A DNA stretch of 64,000 nt from Pseudomonas deceptionensis. GTDB lineage: Bacteria > Pseudomonadota > Gammaproteobacteria > Pseudomonadales > Pseudomonadaceae. A model generated the notes under the pieces. That model did no database searches, was not told where the DNA came from, and saw only the letters and a program-made list of their open reading frames with translations. The stretch is from contig NZ_FNUD01000002.1 in the NCBI RefSeq assembly GCF_900106095.1, positions 310,001 through 374,000 on the forward strand, read 5' to 3'. A program made the position numbers and the translations under genes. Of this stretch, positions 30,096 through 40,809 are shown piece by piece. Within the stretch, counting starts at the first letter, position 1, and each line of letters begins with the position of its first letter.

Positions 30096-30114
30096 CCGCG
30101 CTACGCTTTGAGTT

Positions 30115-30173
30115 ACAAACCGCAAGCGGCAAGTGCGGGGCTGTTCGCCCCCGACTTGCCGCTTGCGGTTTGT
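30115..30173. terminator. Very strong hairpin after the DUF3426 gene
   Basis: Two perfect 20-bp arms, 30115-30134 and 30154-30173, begin with ACAAACCGCAAGCGGC and enclose an inner GCGGGG/CCCCCG stem and a CTGTTCG loop. No long T-run follows. It may be a terminator or a member of a mobile palindromic repeat family. Confidence 0.65.
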
Positions 30174-30292
30174 GTCTTGTGGCTAATTGTTCAAAAATCA
30201 TCCAATTGCGACTTTAACCAGTCATCGAGAGCGGGTATCATGCCAACCCTTTTTCGAACTCCCAAGATCCGGCCCCACAACAGGGAAGTCCT

Positions 30293-31306
30293 ATGTCGGC
30301 GGTACGCATCGGCCCATATACATTGCACAACGGTTTGATTCTCGCCCCCATGGCGGGCGTCACTGACCAGCCCTTTCGTCAGCTTTGTCGACGGATGGGC
30401 GCAGGCCTGGTTGTTTCGGAAATGGTCACCAGTGACATGAGTCTCTGGAACAGCCGCAAATCGCGCCTGCGCATGATTCACGACGGTGATCCCGAGCCAC
30501 GCTCGGTACAGATCGCCGGCGGTGATGCGCAAATGCTGGCAGACGCCGCCAGGGCCAATGTGGAGCTGGGCGCGCAGATTATTGATATCAACATGGGTTG
30601 CCCGGCAAAGAAGGTCTGCAACAAGGCCGCCGGCTCCGCATTGCTGAAAGACGAAGCACTGGTAAACGAGATCCTGCAGGCCGTCGTGGCTGCGGTGGAT
30701 GTGCCGGTTACCCTGAAGATCCGTACCGGCTGGGACAGGGACAACAAGAACGGCCTGACGGTGGCAAAAATCGCCGAACAAGCCGGGATCACAGCGCTTG
30801 CGGTTCACGGCAGAACACGTGCCGACCTGTACACCGGCGAAGCCGAGTACGACACCATTGCCGCGATCAAGCAGGCAGTGTCGATACCGGTCTTTGCCAA
30901 CGGCGACATCGATTCACCCCACAAGGCCCTGCACGTGTTGAATGCGACCGGGGCTGACGGACTATTGATAGGCAGGGCGGCTCAAGGGCGGCCCTGGATT
31001 TTCCGCGAAGTTGATCACTTTCTGCGTACCGGGCAACTGTTGCCGGCACCGGAGTTGAGCGAAGTGGAACGTATTCTGCTAGAGCATCTGACTGCATTGC
31101 ATACCTTCTATGGGGAGGTACTGGGCGTACGCATCGCCCGCAAGCATGTTGGCTGGTATCTGGCAACCTTGCCGGGCGCCAAGGAGTTTCGCGCCCACTT
31201 CAATCGTTTAGAAGATACGGAAGCACAATGCGCCAACGTTCAGGCGTTTTTCGCCGAACGACACAAGAGCCTGGTGACAGGGGACGAAGGATGGGTGGCC
31301 GCATGA
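30293..31306 (+). CDS. dusB: tRNA-dihydrouridine synthase B
   Basis: 337 residues. A FMN-binding TIM barrel has the N-terminal [18 protein letters not shown], the catalytic Cys103 in [20 protein letters not shown], the KIRTGWD segment, AVHGRTR and the C-terminal [18 protein letters not shown]. It reduces specific uridines of tRNA to dihydrouridine with NADPH. Its TGA overlaps the fis ATG (ATGA), reproducing the classical dusB-fis operon. Confidence 0.96.
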   Translation: MSAVRIGPYTLHNGLILAPMAGVTDQPFRQLCRRMGAGLVVSEMVTSDMSLWNSRKSRLRMIHDGDPEPRSVQIAGGDAQMLADAARANVELGAQIIDINMGCPAKKVCNKAAGSALLKDEALVNEILQAVVAAVDVPVTLKIRTGWDRDNKNGLTVAKIAEQAGITALAVHGRTRADLYTGEAEYDTIAAIKQAVSIPVFANGDIDSPHKALHVLNATGADGLLIGRAAQGRPWIFREVDHFLRTGQLLPAPELSEVERILLEHLTALHTFYGEVLGVRIARKHVGWYLATLPGAKEFRAHFNRLEDTEAQCANVQAFFAERHKSLVTGDEGWVAA

Positions 31307-31623
31307 CGATGATGACCGAGACATTAGTGAGTGGAACAACGCCCGTGAGCGACAACGTCAACTTGAAACAGCACCTCAATACACCGAGCGAAGAAGGTCA
31401 GACCCTTCGCGGGAGTGTCGAAAAGGCGCTGCACAATTATTTCGCCCACCTGGAGGGCGCTGAAGTCACGGACGTCTACAACCTGGTACTTTCCGAAGTC
31501 GAGGCTCCCCTTCTCGAGTGCGTCATGAACTACGTCAAGGGCAACCAGACCAAGGCCTCCGAGATGCTGGGCCTCAATCGCGGCACCTTGCGCAAAAAGC
31601 TCAAACAGTACGATCTGCTGTAA
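31303..31623 (+). CDS. fis: DNA-binding protein Fis
   Basis: 106 residues from ATG 31303, which overlaps the dusB stop by 4 bp. In-frame ATGs at 31309 and 31312 are possible alternatives. The C-terminal helix-turn-helix is in [21 protein letters not shown], and the central dimerisation helices precede it. Fis bends DNA and modulates rRNA, growth-rate and recombination genes. Translational coupling to dusB is likely. Confidence 0.95.
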   Translation: MTMMTETLVSGTTPVSDNVNLKQHLNTPSEEGQTLRGSVEKALHNYFAHLEGAEVTDVYNLVLSEVEAPLLECVMNYVKGNQTKASEMLGLNRGTLRKKLKQYDLL

Positions 31624-31640
31624 GCATTCAATCAAACCTG

Positions 31641-31673
31641 AAAGGCGTCCTCGTAAAACGGGCCGCCTTTTTT
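31641..31673 (+). terminator. Terminator after fis
   Basis: AAAGGCG at 31641-31647 pairs with CGCCTTT at 31664-31670, with an inner CC/GG, and is followed by a run of T residues ending at 31673. It lies 17 bp past the fis stop. Confidence 0.8.
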
Positions 31674-31704
31674 GCTGACTCCTTTGCTTTTGATGGAAAT
31701 CGAG

Positions 31705-33312
31705 ATGACCGATCAGACTACCCGCCTGCCGATCCGCCGCGCTCTAATCAGCGTTTCCGACAAAACCGGAATCCTTGATTTCGCCCGTGAACTGGAAGCC
31801 CTCGGCGTCGAGATCCTGTCCACCGGCGGTACTTTCAAGCTGCTGCAAGACAACGGCGTAGCCGCTGTTGAAGTCGCGGACTACACCGGCTTTGCAGAAA
31901 TGATGGACGGTCGGGTGAAAACCCTGCACCCGAAAATCCATGGCGGCATCCTTGGCCGTCGCGGCATCGACGACGACATCATGAGCGAGCACGGCATCAA
32001 GCCGATCGACCTGGTAGCCGTTAACCTCTATCCGTTTGAAGCCACCATCTCCAAGCCAGGCTGCGACCTGCCGACCGCTATCGAAAACATCGATATCGGC
32101 GGCCCGACCATGGTTCGCTCCGCGGCCAAAAACCACAAAGACGTGGCCATCGTGGTGAATGCCAGCGACTACGCCAGCGTTCTGGAAAACCTCAAGGCCG
32201 GCGGCCTGACCTACGCACAGCGTTTCGACCTGATGCTCAAGGCCTTCGAACACACCGCTGCCTACGACGGCATGATCGCCAACTACCTGGGCACTGTTGA
32301 CCAGGCCGCCGAGACCCTGAGCACCGAAGGCCGCAGCCTGTTCCCGCGCACCTTCAACAGCCAGTTCATCAAGGCTCAGGAAATGCGTTACGGCGAGAAC
32401 CCGCACCAGAGCGCGGCGTTCTACGTTGAAGCCAAGCCTGCTGAAGTCAGCATCGCCACCGCTACCCAGCTGCAAGGCAAAGAGCTGTCGTTCAACAACG
32501 TGGCCGACACCGACGCCGCGCTGGAATGCGTAAAAAGCTTCGTCAAACCGGCTTGCGTCATCGTCAAGCACGCCAATCCGTGCGGCGTGGCCGTAAGCCC
32601 GGACGCTGAAGGCGGCATTCGCCAGGCCTACGAGCTGGCTTACGCCACCGACACCGAGTCCGCGTTCGGCGGCATCATCGCCTTCAACCGTGAGCTGGAC
32701 GCCGAAACGGCCAAGGCCATCGTTGAGCGCCAGTTCGTTGAAGTGATCATCGCCCCGTCCGTGAGCGAAGAAGCACGCGCCATTGTGGCTGCCAAAGCCA
32801 ACGTTCGCCTGCTGGCCTGCGGCGAGTGGAGCGCAGACCGTGCCCCGGCCTGGGACTTCAAACGCGTCAATGGCGGTTTGCTGGTGCAGAGCCGCGACAT
32901 CCAGATGATCGGCAGCGAAGACCTGAAGGTCGTGACCAAGCGCGCACCGACAGAGCAAGAGATCAACGACCTGATCTTTGCCTGGAAAGTAGCCAAGTAC
33001 GTGAAGTCCAACGCCATCGTTTACGCCAAGAACCGTCAGACCATCGGTGTCGGCGCTGGCCAGATGAGCCGCGTAAACTCGGCCCGTATTGCCGCGATCA
33101 AGGCTGAGCACGCCGGTCTGCAAGTACAGGGTTCGGTCATGGCATCGGATGCGTTCTTCCCGTTCCGCGACGGTCTGGACAACGCAGCCAAGGCCGGTAT
33201 CACCGCCGTGATCCAGCCAGGCGGTTCGATGCGCGACAACGAAGTGATTGCAGCAGCAGACGAAGCCGGCATTGCCATGGTCTTCACCGGCATGCGCCAC
33301 TTCCGTCACTAA
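31705..33312 (+). CDS. purH: Bifunctional AICAR transformylase/IMP cyclohydrolase
   Basis: 535 residues from ATG 31705, matching the family length; the longer frame would begin in the terminator region. The N-terminal MGS-like IMP cyclohydrolase domain (about 1-200) begins [17 protein letters not shown] and has [11 protein letters not shown]. The transformylase domain shows [30 protein letters not shown] and the C-terminal [13 protein letters not shown] and [15 protein letters not shown]. It catalyses the last two steps of IMP synthesis. purD follows after 179 bp containing a REP element. Confidence 0.97.
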   Translation: MTDQTTRLPIRRALISVSDKTGILDFARELEALGVEILSTGGTFKLLQDNGVAAVEVADYTGFAEMMDGRVKTLHPKIHGGILGRRGIDDDIMSEHGIKPIDLVAVNLYPFEATISKPGCDLPTAIENIDIGGPTMVRSAAKNHKDVAIVVNASDYASVLENLKAGGLTYAQRFDLMLKAFEHTAAYDGMIANYLGTVDQAAETLSTEGRSLFPRTFNSQFIKAQEMRYGENPHQSAAFYVEAKPAEVSIATATQLQGKELSFNNVADTDAALECVKSFVKPACVIVKHANPCGVAVSPDAEGGIRQAYELAYATDTESAFGGIIAFNRELDAETAKAIVERQFVEVIIAPSVSEEARAIVAAKANVRLLACGEWSADRAPAWDFKRVNGGLLVQSRDIQMIGSEDLKVVTKRAPTEQEINDLIFAWKVAKYVKSNAIVYAKNRQTIGVGAGQMSRVNSARIAAIKAEHAGLQVQGSVMASDAFFPFRDGLDNAAKAGITAVIQPGGSMRDNEVIAAADEAGIAMVFTGMRHFRH

Positions 33313-33337
33313 GCATTATTGAAGGCGCCACAGACTG

Positions 33338-33441
33338 TGTAGCCGCGGCCATAGGCTGCGATAAGACCCGAAGGGTCTTCAGCGATCTGAACATCCTGCA
33401 ACCGCCTTGCGGTTGATCGCAGCCTGACGGCAGCGGCTACA
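33338..33441. repeat. REP-type palindrome between purH and purD
   Basis: TGTAGCCGCGGCCATAGGCT on the left mirrors the right end CAGCCTGACGGCAGCGGCTACA-type segment, with two inner small hairpins (GACCCGAAGGGTC and CAACCGCCTTGCGGTTG). Same class as 7061-7154. Confidence 0.8.
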
Positions 33442-33491
33442 AGGTCTGACCCGCGTTTCCACAGAATTCAGCGTCATCCGAGGTTTTTGAA

Positions 33492-34790
33492 ATGAATGTT
33501 TTGATCATTGGCAGCGGTGGCCGCGAACACGCACTGGCCTGGAAAGTCGCTCAGGACCCACGTGTCGCTAAAGTTTTCGTTGCCCCGGGCAACGCCGGCA
33601 CCGCCATTGAAGCCAAATGCGAGAACGTCGCCATCGACGTACTGGCCCTTGAGCAACTGGCTGATTTTGCCGAGAAGAATGTCTCCCTGACCATCGTTGG
33701 CCCGGAAGTGCCATTGGTTGCCGGCGTGGTTGATCTGTTCCGCGCCCGTGGCCTGGACTGCTTCGGTCCGACGGCTGGCGCTGCTCAGCTGGAAGGCTCC
33801 AAGGCGTTCACCAAGGACTTCCTGGCACGCCACAAGATCCCGACCGCCGACTACCAGAACTTCACTGAAATCGAACCGGCCCTGGCTTACCTGCAGAAAG
33901 TCGGCGCACCGATCGTGATCAAGGCCGATGGCCTGGCAGCAGGCAAAGGCGTGATCGTCGCCATGACCCTGACCGAAGCCGAAGACGCCGTACGCGACAT
34001 GCTCGCGGGCAACGCGTTTGGCGAAGCCGGTTCGCGCGTCGTGATCGAAGAGTTCCTCGACGGCGAAGAAGCCAGCTTCATCGTGATGGTCGATGGCAAG
34101 AACGTCCTGCCAATGGCTACCAGCCAGGACCACAAACGTGTGGGCGACGCCGACACCGGTCCGAACACCGGCGGCATGGGTGCTTACTCCCCTGCTCCGG
34201 TAGTCACCGCCGAAGTTCACCAGCGTGTGATGGACCTGGTGATCTGGCCGACCGTGCGCGGCATGGCTGAAGAAGGCAACGTCTACACCGGCTTCCTGTA
34301 CGCCGGCCTGATGATCGACAAGGCTGGCAACCCGAAAGTCATCGAGTTCAACTGCCGCTTCGGCGACCCGGAAACCCAACCGGTGATGCTGCGTCTGCAA
34401 TCGAGCCTGGTGTTGCTGATCGAAGCTGCACTGGCTCAGGCGCTGGACAAGGTTGAAGCCCAATGGGACCCGCGCCCAAGCCTGGGTATCGTGCTGGCCG
34501 CCGGCGGCTACCCTGGCGACTACGCCAAAGGTGCCGTGATCCACGGTCTGGATGCGGCCGCCAAGCTGGAAGGCAAAGTGTTCCATGCTGGCACTGCCCT
34601 CAACGCGGCAGGCGAAGTCGTCACCGCCGGTGGCCGTGTACTGTGCGCAACCGCCATGGGTGACACCGTTCAGGCAGCGCAACACAAGGCTTACGAGCTG
34701 GCCAAGGCCATCGAGTGGGACGGCTGCTTCTACCGTAACGATATTGGCTACCGAGCCATTGCACGCGAACGCGGTGAAGATCAGGAATAA
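33492..34790 (+). CDS. purD: Phosphoribosylamine-glycine ligase (GAR synthetase)
   Basis: 432 residues. N domain MNVLIIGSGGREHALAWKV, ATP-grasp region with PIVIKADGLAAGKGVIVA and ASFIVMVDGKNVLP, then KRVGDADTGPNTGGMGAYSPAP and the FNCRFGDPETQ active-site segment. It joins phosphoribosylamine and glycine in purine synthesis. It is near purH as in P. aeruginosa, but the two are separated by a REP element. A 10-bp hairpin follows. Confidence 0.97.
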   Translation: MNVLIIGSGGREHALAWKVAQDPRVAKVFVAPGNAGTAIEAKCENVAIDVLALEQLADFAEKNVSLTIVGPEVPLVAGVVDLFRARGLDCFGPTAGAAQLEGSKAFTKDFLARHKIPTADYQNFTEIEPALAYLQKVGAPIVIKADGLAAGKGVIVAMTLTEAEDAVRDMLAGNAFGEAGSRVVIEEFLDGEEASFIVMVDGKNVLPMATSQDHKRVGDADTGPNTGGMGAYSPAPVVTAEVHQRVMDLVIWPTVRGMAEEGNVYTGFLYAGLMIDKAGNPKVIEFNCRFGDPETQPVMLRLQSSLVLLIEAALAQALDKVEAQWDPRPSLGIVLAAGGYPGDYAKGAVIHGLDAAAKLEGKVFHAGTALNAAGEVVTAGGRVLCATAMGDTVQAAQHKAYELAKAIEWDGCFYRNDIGYRAIARERGEDQE

Positions 34791-34805
34791 GCGCTCCACA
34801 TGGAT

Positions 34806-34830
34806 AGGCAAGGGCCCACAGCCCTTGCCT
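34806..34830 (+). terminator. Hairpin after purD
   Basis: AGGCAAGGGC (34806-34815) and GCCCTTGCCT (34821-34830) form a perfect 10-bp stem with a 5-nt loop. It lacks a T-run, so termination is likely but not certain. Confidence 0.6.
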
Positions 34831-34889
34831 AACTATTCCAGCCCCGCGCATAGTTATCATCTGGCTTCAATCTACCAAGGGATTTCGCC

Positions 34890-37670
34890 GTGCGCTGGCT
34901 AAGGATCGCCACAACTTTAATCGTCAGCCTGCTGACGACCCTGCTCTGTCTCATGCCTGTGCAGGCTGCATCGGGTACCAGTTGGTCTGTCCTGTCAGAC
35001 CCACAAGCTGGCCTGCAGCTCAACGATGTGCGCTCCCCCCGTTTATCCAGTCAGTTCAGCCCCGTCGACCTTGCCCGCCTGAGCGCTGCCGAGCCCGGTG
35101 AAGCCCTGTGGCTGCGGGTACGCTTGCAACCTGACAAACACGAACAGATCCTTCGGGTGTTCGCCCCCGATCTGGCCCGTCTGGACATGTACGTTTTCGA
35201 TGATCAAAAACTGATCAGCGAAATCAACACCGGTGCTGCTTTGCCTCTGGACAACAAACCCCTGCCGAGCAGTGATTACCTGTTGCCCCTGCCCCAAAGC
35301 GCCAAACCGCTGGATGTATACCTGCGTATGGTCTCCGACCATCAACTGCGCCCCCACATTACCCTCGACACCGCCGTCATGCTGGCCGCCAACCAGAACA
35401 AGCCCTTGCTCTATGGCCTGTTGCTCGGCTGCATTTCGATGCTGTTGCTGCAAAACATCATTCGCTTCGTCTTTAGCCGCTCGCCCAGCAGCCTATGGCT
35501 CGCCATCTGCGAAGCACTGCTGATGACCAGCTCAATACTGTTCCTGAACCTGCTGGACAACTGGGTCCCCAACTGGAGCGGTACACACATCCCCGGTGCC
35601 TACCTGACACTGCTGCTGACCGCCCCCTGCGGGCTGATGTTTACCTACAGCTTTTTTGCCAACCGCGGCTCGCACCCGCTGCACAAATTGCTGCTGCTGG
35701 ACATTTTGATCATCACGCTCGGCGGCCTGCTGTTGCTGTTTATCGACAACCTGCCGCTTAACCTCATCACCTACGCCCTGGTCGGGCTGGCGAGCATCAG
35801 CATCCTGGCGGTCTCGGTTTACCACTGGCAACAGGGCTATCGCCCGGCACGCATGTTTGTCGCAGCGATGGTGATTTTCAATATCGGCACCCTGGTGATT
35901 CTCCCCGCGCTGTTGGGCTTGACCCTGATCGCCCCGCAAGAGCTGGTTCTGGCGCTGATGTCGATCATCTGCATCAGCGGTTTTTTGATGAGTATTGCCG
36001 TCAGCGAGCGCAACCGCAGCATCACCCAGGACCAATTCAGCATCAGCCGCGACTTGGCCGCCAGTAACGCCGAGGTGAATGCCAAGGCCGAGTTCCTGTC
36101 CAAGATCAGCCATGAAATCCGTACCCCCATGAACGGCGTTCTGGGCATGACCGAGCTGCTGCTGGGCACGCCGCTGTCGGTCAAGCAACGCGACTACGTG
36201 CAGACCATCCACAGCGCGGGCAACGAATTGCTGACGCTGATTAACGAGATCCTCGATATTTCCAAACTCGAATCCGGGCAAATCGAGCTGGACGACGTTC
36301 AGTTCGACCTCAACGCCCTGATCGAAGACTGCCTGAGCATTTTCCGCACCAAAGCCGAGCAACAGGACGTCGAGCTCATCAGCTTTATCCAGCCCCAAGT
36401 ACCCCGGGTGATCAGCGGTGACCCCACACGCCTGCGCCAAACTCTGCTGAGCCTGCTGGAAAGCTCCCTGAAGAAAACCGATGAAGGCGAGATCCTGATC
36501 GTTGTCGCCCTGGAGGATCGCAATGGCTCACCGCGTCTGCGCATTGCCATTCAAGACTCCGGCGAACCGATGGATGAACAGGAGCGCGACGCTCTGTTGC
36601 ACGCCGAACTGCACAGCAAAAACTTCCTTGCCGCGACCCGCCTGGGCGGCCATTTGGGGCTGGTGATCGCACGCCAGCTGATCATGTTGATGGGCGGCGA
36701 ATTCGGCATCAAATCCGGGCAAACCACCGGCAGCAACCTGTGGCTGACCCTGCCCCTGGACCCGCAACATCTTGAGCACCCGACATCGGACCTGGACAGC
36801 CCGCTCAAAGGCGCACGGGTGCTGGTGGTCGACGACAACGACACTTGCCGCAAAGTGCTGGTGCAGCAATGCTCCGCCTGGGGCCTGAATGTCAGTGCCG
36901 CCGCGTCGGGCAAAGAGGCCCTGGCCCTGCTGCGGACCAAGGCGCACTTGCGTGATTACTTCGATATCGTGCTGCTGGACCAGAACATGCCCGGCATGAC
37001 CGGCATGCAGCTGGCAGCCAAGATCAAGGAAGACCCGAGCCTGAACCACGATATCTTGCTGGTCATGCTCACCGGCATCAGCAACGCGCCAAGCAAGATC
37101 ATTGCGCGAAACTGCGGGATCAAGCGCATCCTGGCCAAACCGGTGGCCGGCTACACCCTTAAAACCACCCTGGCCGATGAACTGACCCAGCGCAACAAGG
37201 GCCATGCCACCGCACACACTCCGGCCAATGGCCCGGCCGCCGTGCCGGTTTCAGTCCCGAGCGACTTCCGCATTCTGGTGGCCGAAGACAACAACATCTC
37301 GACCAAGGTCATTCGCGGCATGCTGGGCAAGCTCAACTTGCACCCGGACACGGCCTGCAATGGCGAAGAAGCCCTGAAGGCAATGAAAGCCCAGCACTAC
37401 GACCTGGTCCTGATGGACTGTGAAATGCCCGTGCTGGACGGTTTTTCGGCCACCGAGCAATTGCGCGCCTGGGAAGTCAGCCATCAACGGGTTCGCACCC
37501 CGGTGGTTGCGCTGACCGCTCACATCCTCACCGAGCACAAAGAACGCGCCCGGCAGGCTGGCATGGACGGGCACATGTCCAAACCCGTAGAACTGTCGCA
37601 ACTGCGTGAACTGGTGGAGTTTTGGGTCGAACAGCGTGAGCTGCGTCAAACCCGCCCACAACACTCCTAG
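34890..37670 (+). CDS. retS: Hybrid sensor kinase RetS
   Basis: 926 residues from GTG 34890. Signal peptide (1-26, PVQA-A), periplasmic 7TMR-DISM-type sensor domain (about 30-165), seven transmembrane helices (about 173-370), a kinase core with H408 in KISHEIRTPMNGVLGM, an ATPase domain with NG region (DSGEPMDEQ near 556), and two receivers with D697 (LLDQNMPG) and D843 (LMDCEMPVLD). RetS forms heterodimers with GacS and thereby lowers Gac/Rsm signalling, favouring motile over biofilm behaviour. That mechanism is known from P. aeruginosa and inferred here. Position after purD is conserved. Confidence 0.95.
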   Translation: MRWLRIATTLIVSLLTTLLCLMPVQAASGTSWSVLSDPQAGLQLNDVRSPRLSSQFSPVDLARLSAAEPGEALWLRVRLQPDKHEQILRVFAPDLARLDMYVFDDQKLISEINTGAALPLDNKPLPSSDYLLPLPQSAKPLDVYLRMVSDHQLRPHITLDTAVMLAANQNKPLLYGLLLGCISMLLLQNIIRFVFSRSPSSLWLAICEALLMTSSILFLNLLDNWVPNWSGTHIPGAYLTLLLTAPCGLMFTYSFFANRGSHPLHKLLLLDILIITLGGLLLLFIDNLPLNLITYALVGLASISILAVSVYHWQQGYRPARMFVAAMVIFNIGTLVILPALLGLTLIAPQELVLALMSIICISGFLMSIAVSERNRSITQDQFSISRDLAASNAEVNAKAEFLSKISHEIRTPMNGVLGMTELLLGTPLSVKQRDYVQTIHSAGNELLTLINEILDISKLESGQIELDDVQFDLNALIEDCLSIFRTKAEQQDVELISFIQPQVPRVISGDPTRLRQTLLSLLESSLKKTDEGEILIVVALEDRNGSPRLRIAIQDSGEPMDEQERDALLHAELHSKNFLAATRLGGHLGLVIARQLIMLMGGEFGIKSGQTTGSNLWLTLPLDPQHLEHPTSDLDSPLKGARVLVVDDNDTCRKVLVQQCSAWGLNVSAAASGKEALALLRTKAHLRDYFDIVLLDQNMPGMTGMQLAAKIKEDPSLNHDILLVMLTGISNAPSKIIARNCGIKRILAKPVAGYTLKTTLADELTQRNKGHATAHTPANGPAAVPVSVPSDFRILVAEDNNISTKVIRGMLGKLNLHPDTACNGEEALKAMKAQHYDLVLMDCEMPVLDGFSATEQLRAWEVSHQRVRTPVVALTAHILTEHKERARQAGMDGHMSKPVELSQLRELVEFWVEQRELRQTRPQHS

Positions 37671-37737
37671 AAGCGCCCGACAGACCGCCAAAGCCCTGAT
37701 AGACTTTCGGCGCCCTCCTTCGATGTGAGCTCAGACC

Positions 37738-38334
37738 ATGCTCCATGTGTTGTTCAGTGTGTATTTGAAGATGCTGGTGCTCTACAGCCCGTTTTTCGTG
37801 CTGTCGTGCTTTATCAGCCTGACCCGGGGTTACTCGAACAAGGAGCGCCGCCGTCTGGCCTGGAAGGTGGCACTGGCCACGCTGATCTCCAGCGTGCTGC
37901 TCTATCTGTTCGGTCGCGCGATCTTCAATGTGTTCGGCATTACCGTTGACGCCTTCCGCATCGGCGCCGGCAGCGTGCTGTTTATCTCCGCACTGGGCAT
38001 GGCCCAAGGCAAATCAGCGGTGCAGACCGACAACGTGCAGCAGGACGTGACCATTGTTCCGTTGACCATCCCGCTGACGGTGGGCCCCGGCACTATCGGT
38101 GCGTTACTGGTCATGGGCGTCAGCCAGCCCCACTGGGACGACAAACTGATGGCGATCGTCAGCATTGCGCTGGCGAGCCTTACAGTCGGCGTGGTGCTTT
38201 ACCTTTCCAACAGGATCGAACGGATTCTGGGCGAACAGGGATTGCAGATCGTCAGCCGCTTGATGGGCCTGTTCGTCTGCGCCCTTGCAGCGCAGATCAT
38301 CTTTACCGGGATCAGGGGCTATATGATCCCCTGA
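37738..38334 (+). CDS. MarC-family integral membrane protein
   Basis: 198 residues with six predicted helices in two groups of three: LYSPFFVLSCFISL, ATLISSVLLYLF, DAFRIGAGSVLFISALGM, then VPLTIPLTVGPGTIGALLV, IALASLTVGVVLYL and the final LMGLFVCALAAQIIFTGIR. The TIPLTVGPGTI segment is the MarC signature. The family has no proven function, and the old link to multiple antibiotic resistance was not supported. It lies just downstream of retS as in P. aeruginosa. Confidence 0.9.
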   Translation: MLHVLFSVYLKMLVLYSPFFVLSCFISLTRGYSNKERRRLAWKVALATLISSVLLYLFGRAIFNVFGITVDAFRIGAGSVLFISALGMAQGKSAVQTDNVQQDVTIVPLTIPLTVGPGTIGALLVMGVSQPHWDDKLMAIVSIALASLTVGVVLYLSNRIERILGEQGLQIVSRLMGLFVCALAAQIIFTGIRGYMIP

Positions 38335-38346
38335 AACACACAGGAC

Positions 38347-38406
38347 TGTGGGAGCTAGCCTGCTCGCGAAGCGGTGTCAGCGCCTTTCGCGAGCAGGCTA
38401 GCTCCC
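38347..38406. repeat. REP palindrome between marC-family gene and cobJ
   Basis: TGTGGGAGCTAGCCTGCTCG and its mirror GAGCAGGCTAGCTCCC form the REP pair. Both arms carry the compensating change AGCTAGCC instead of AGCGAGCC, so the stem has been preserved while the sequence drifted. Confidence 0.8.
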
Positions 38407-38413
38407 TCGGGGC

Positions 38414-40081
38414 TCAGGGCTTCTCGCCATACCAGCGCGGCGTGTACACCCACTCCGAACCATCGGCACGCGGGAAGACACAGGTCGTGGACGACCCGAC
38501 AAGCACCATCGTGCGCATATCCACCTGATCCGGCGTCAACTCGCCCAGCGTTGTCACGCGCAGGGTCTGGCCCGGGCGGCCGATATCACGGCCCAACACC
38601 ACCGGCGTCTGAGGCGTGCGATGACGCCTGACGATATCCAGCGCCACGCCCAACTGCCACGGACGGGAACGGGAGATCGGGTTATAGAACGCCAGAGCCA
38701 GGTCCGCTTCGCTCGCCAGATCCAGACGCTTCTCGATAATGCTCCACGGCTTGAGGTTGTCGGACAGCGACATCACACAGAAGTCATGCCCCAGCGGCGC
38801 CCCCGCCTGTGCAGCAGTGGCCAGAGACGCGGACACACCGGGCAGTATTTCAAGATCAACGCTGTGCCACTGCGGGTCCGTGGACTCGTGCAAAGCCTCC
38901 AGCACAGCGGACGCCATGGCAAAAACACCGGGATCACCCGAAGACACCACCACCACCGAACGGCCTTGCGCCGCCAGCTCAAAGGCATGGCGTGCGCGCT
39001 GCATTTCTTCGCGGTTGTCGGTGCAGTGCATTACCTGGTCGTCGCGGAACGGCCCCGCCATGCGCACATAGGTTTCATAGCCCAACACGTCATTGGCGCG
39101 GGCCAACTCGGCCTTGACCGCTGGCACCATCAGCTCGGCAGCCCCCGGGCCAAGGCCGATCACGGCCAAACGCCCGCGTGGCCGACCAATCTGCTGCGGG
39201 TCCAGTGGCGCGGGCGCTACGCCCAGCGAGATGCCGTTGTCCAGCTCACGCCAGGCGCCAGGCAAGTCCTGCTCATCCGCGCTGACAAACCGAAGCGGCA
39301 CCGCCAGTTCGAGGGCTGCTTCACGCAACGGTGCACTGACCATCAAGGTGTCGACCGCAACAATGCAGGCCAGCGATTGCCAGGCCAGCTTCGCGTCATG
39401 CAACGCCTCGCGAATCGTTTGCGCCGAGACATCAGCGCTCACTTTCACCAGCACCGTGCGCGCATAGATCATCAGTTCATCAGCCGCTGGTTCACGCTCA
39501 GCGCTGCCGACGTGAATGGCCAAACGTGCCTGCTGACTTTCAGGCAGTTGCGCACGCGCCAACCATGGCGCCTCGCCCTCGATCCGTACCGATTCGCCCG
39601 CCAGCAAGTCCGAGACAAAGCGCTTGCCCAGCTCCAGATCGCCCAAGGCATAACCGCTCGGAGGGTTGAGCAGGCAGGTGCCAAAACGCAACTCACCACT
39701 GGTGGTAATGGCCGGGGCCACGCCCAGGGCCGACGCAATTTCCCGCGCCAGATCGTTCACACCGCCCAGCCCGCCCAAGAGCGGCACCACAGCGCTCGCG
39801 TCTTCGGCGACCGCCAGAACCGGCGGCTCGGCGCCTTTTTCCAGCAGTAAAGGCGCCAGCGTACGGATCACGATGCCGGCTGCGCACAGGGCAATAATCG
39901 GAGTGTCTTGCTGATACAGCTGGCGCAACGTGGCGCCAAAATCGCTGTACACACGGTCGACGCCATCAACGCGATCCGCCAGGCCATAAATCAGCGCCTC
40001 GGGATAGCGCTGCTGAATCCGCCGCGCAGTGTTCAGGCTGCCAGTGCCCAGGATGACAATGGCCGGCGCTGGTCGACTCAT
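38414..40081 (-). CDS. cobJ: CbiG-CobJ fusion: cobalt-precorrin-5A-hydrolase-like domain plus precorrin-3B C17-methyltransferase
   Basis: 555 residues from ATG 40081, whose ATGA overlap with cobI makes it a better start than the in-frame ATG at 40090. Residues 1 to about 290 resemble Cbi[42 protein letters not shown], and a C-terminal CobE/CbiG-like part. From about 300 the tetrapyrrole methylase domain begins with [22 protein letters not shown] and [15 protein letters not shown] are diagnostic of CobJ. It methylates C17 with ring contraction. It is the last gene of the minus-strand cobGHIJ operon. Confidence 0.92.
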   Translation of the reverse strand: MSRPAPAIVILGTGSLNTARRIQQRYPEALIYGLADRVDGVDRVYSDFGATLRQLYQQDTPIIALCAAGIVIRTLAPLLLEKGAEPPVLAVAEDASAVVPLLGGLGGVNDLAREIASALGVAPAITTSGELRFGTCLLNPPSGYALGDLELGKRFVSDLLAGESVRIEGEAPWLARAQLPESQQARLAIHVGSAEREPAADELMIYARTVLVKVSADVSAQTIREALHDAKLAWQSLACIVAVDTLMVSAPLREAALELAVPLRFVSADEQDLPGAWRELDNGISLGVAPAPLDPQQIGRPRGRLAVIGLGPGAAELMVPAVKAELARANDVLGYETYVRMAGPFRDDQVMHCTDNREEMQRARHAFELAAQGRSVVVVSSGDPGVFAMASAVLEALHESTDPQWHSVDLEILPGVSASLATAAQAGAPLGHDFCVMSLSDNLKPWSIIEKRLDLASEADLALAFYNPISRSRPWQLGVALDIVRRHRTPQTPVVLGRDIGRPGQTLRVTTLGELTPDQVDMRTMVLVGSSTTCVFPRADGSEWVYTPRWYGEKP

Positions 40082-40809
40082 CCCTGCCACCGTTCGCCCG
40101 GAACGATGATCAGCGAGAAGTAAGGCGACGACATCGGTTCGACTTCATTGAGCGGCACGATTTTCTGATTGCTCATGGTGGCGCGCTCGACGTACAGCGC
40201 ACGCTCGGCCAGGCCCAGTTCGCCCAGCACTTCGCGCACTTTATGAAAGTTGCGCCCCAGCTTCATGATCACCGCCGCATCGGCAACCGCCAGACGCGAC
40301 TTGAGTTCGTCGTGGGGCAGTACGCCTGAAAGCACCGACAGGCTCTGGTTGCGATACACCAGCGGCACGCCCAGCACCGAAGCGCCGCCCAGCATCGAGC
40401 ACACACCCGGCACCACGTGCGCTTCAAAGCGCTGGGCCAGACGATCGTGCAGGTACATGTAGGAGCCGTAGAAGAACGGGTCGCCTTCACAGATCACCGC
40501 CACATCACGGCCAGCGGCCAGATGCACGGCCACTTCCTCAGCGGCCTGATCGTAGAAATCGCTGATCACCTGTTCGTACGACAACGGCGCCGGCAACACT
40601 TCAGTGGTCACTGGGTACACCAGCGGCATCTGCGTCTGCTCATCTTGCAGATGGGCCTCGATGATGCCGAACGCATTGCCTTTTTTGCCTTTGGCCACGA
40701 AGTACGCCACCACCGGCGATTCGCGCAGCAGGCGCAGGGCTTTTACGGTAATCAGCTCAGGGTCGCCCGGGCCAACGCCCAGACCGATCAAACGTCCTGG
40801 TTGCGCCAT
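40078..40809 (-). CDS. cobI: Precorrin-2 C20-methyltransferase
   Basis: 243 residues from ATG 40809. The tetrapyrrole methylase fold shows [37 protein letters not shown] and [25 protein letters not shown]. It adds the C20 methyl to precorrin-2. The start overlaps the cobH stop by 1 base (TAATG) and its stop overlaps the cobJ start, so the three genes are translationally coupled. Confidence 0.95.
   Translation of the reverse strand: MAQPGRLIGLGVGPGDPELITVKALRLLRESPVVAYFVAKGKKGNAFGIIEAHLQDEQTQMPLVYPVTTEVLPAPLSYEQVISDFYDQAAEEVAVHLAAGRDVAVICEGDPFFYGSYMYLHDRLAQRFEAHVVPGVCSMLGGASVLGVPLVYRNQSLSVLSGVLPHDELKSRLAVADAAVIMKLGRNFHKVREVLGELGLAERALYVERATMSNQKIVPLNEVEPMSSPYFSLIIVPGERWQG

Noticed and set aside
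31744..33309. 521-codon minus-strand frame
   Set aside because: Antisense of purH; similar shadows lie behind purD and accC.
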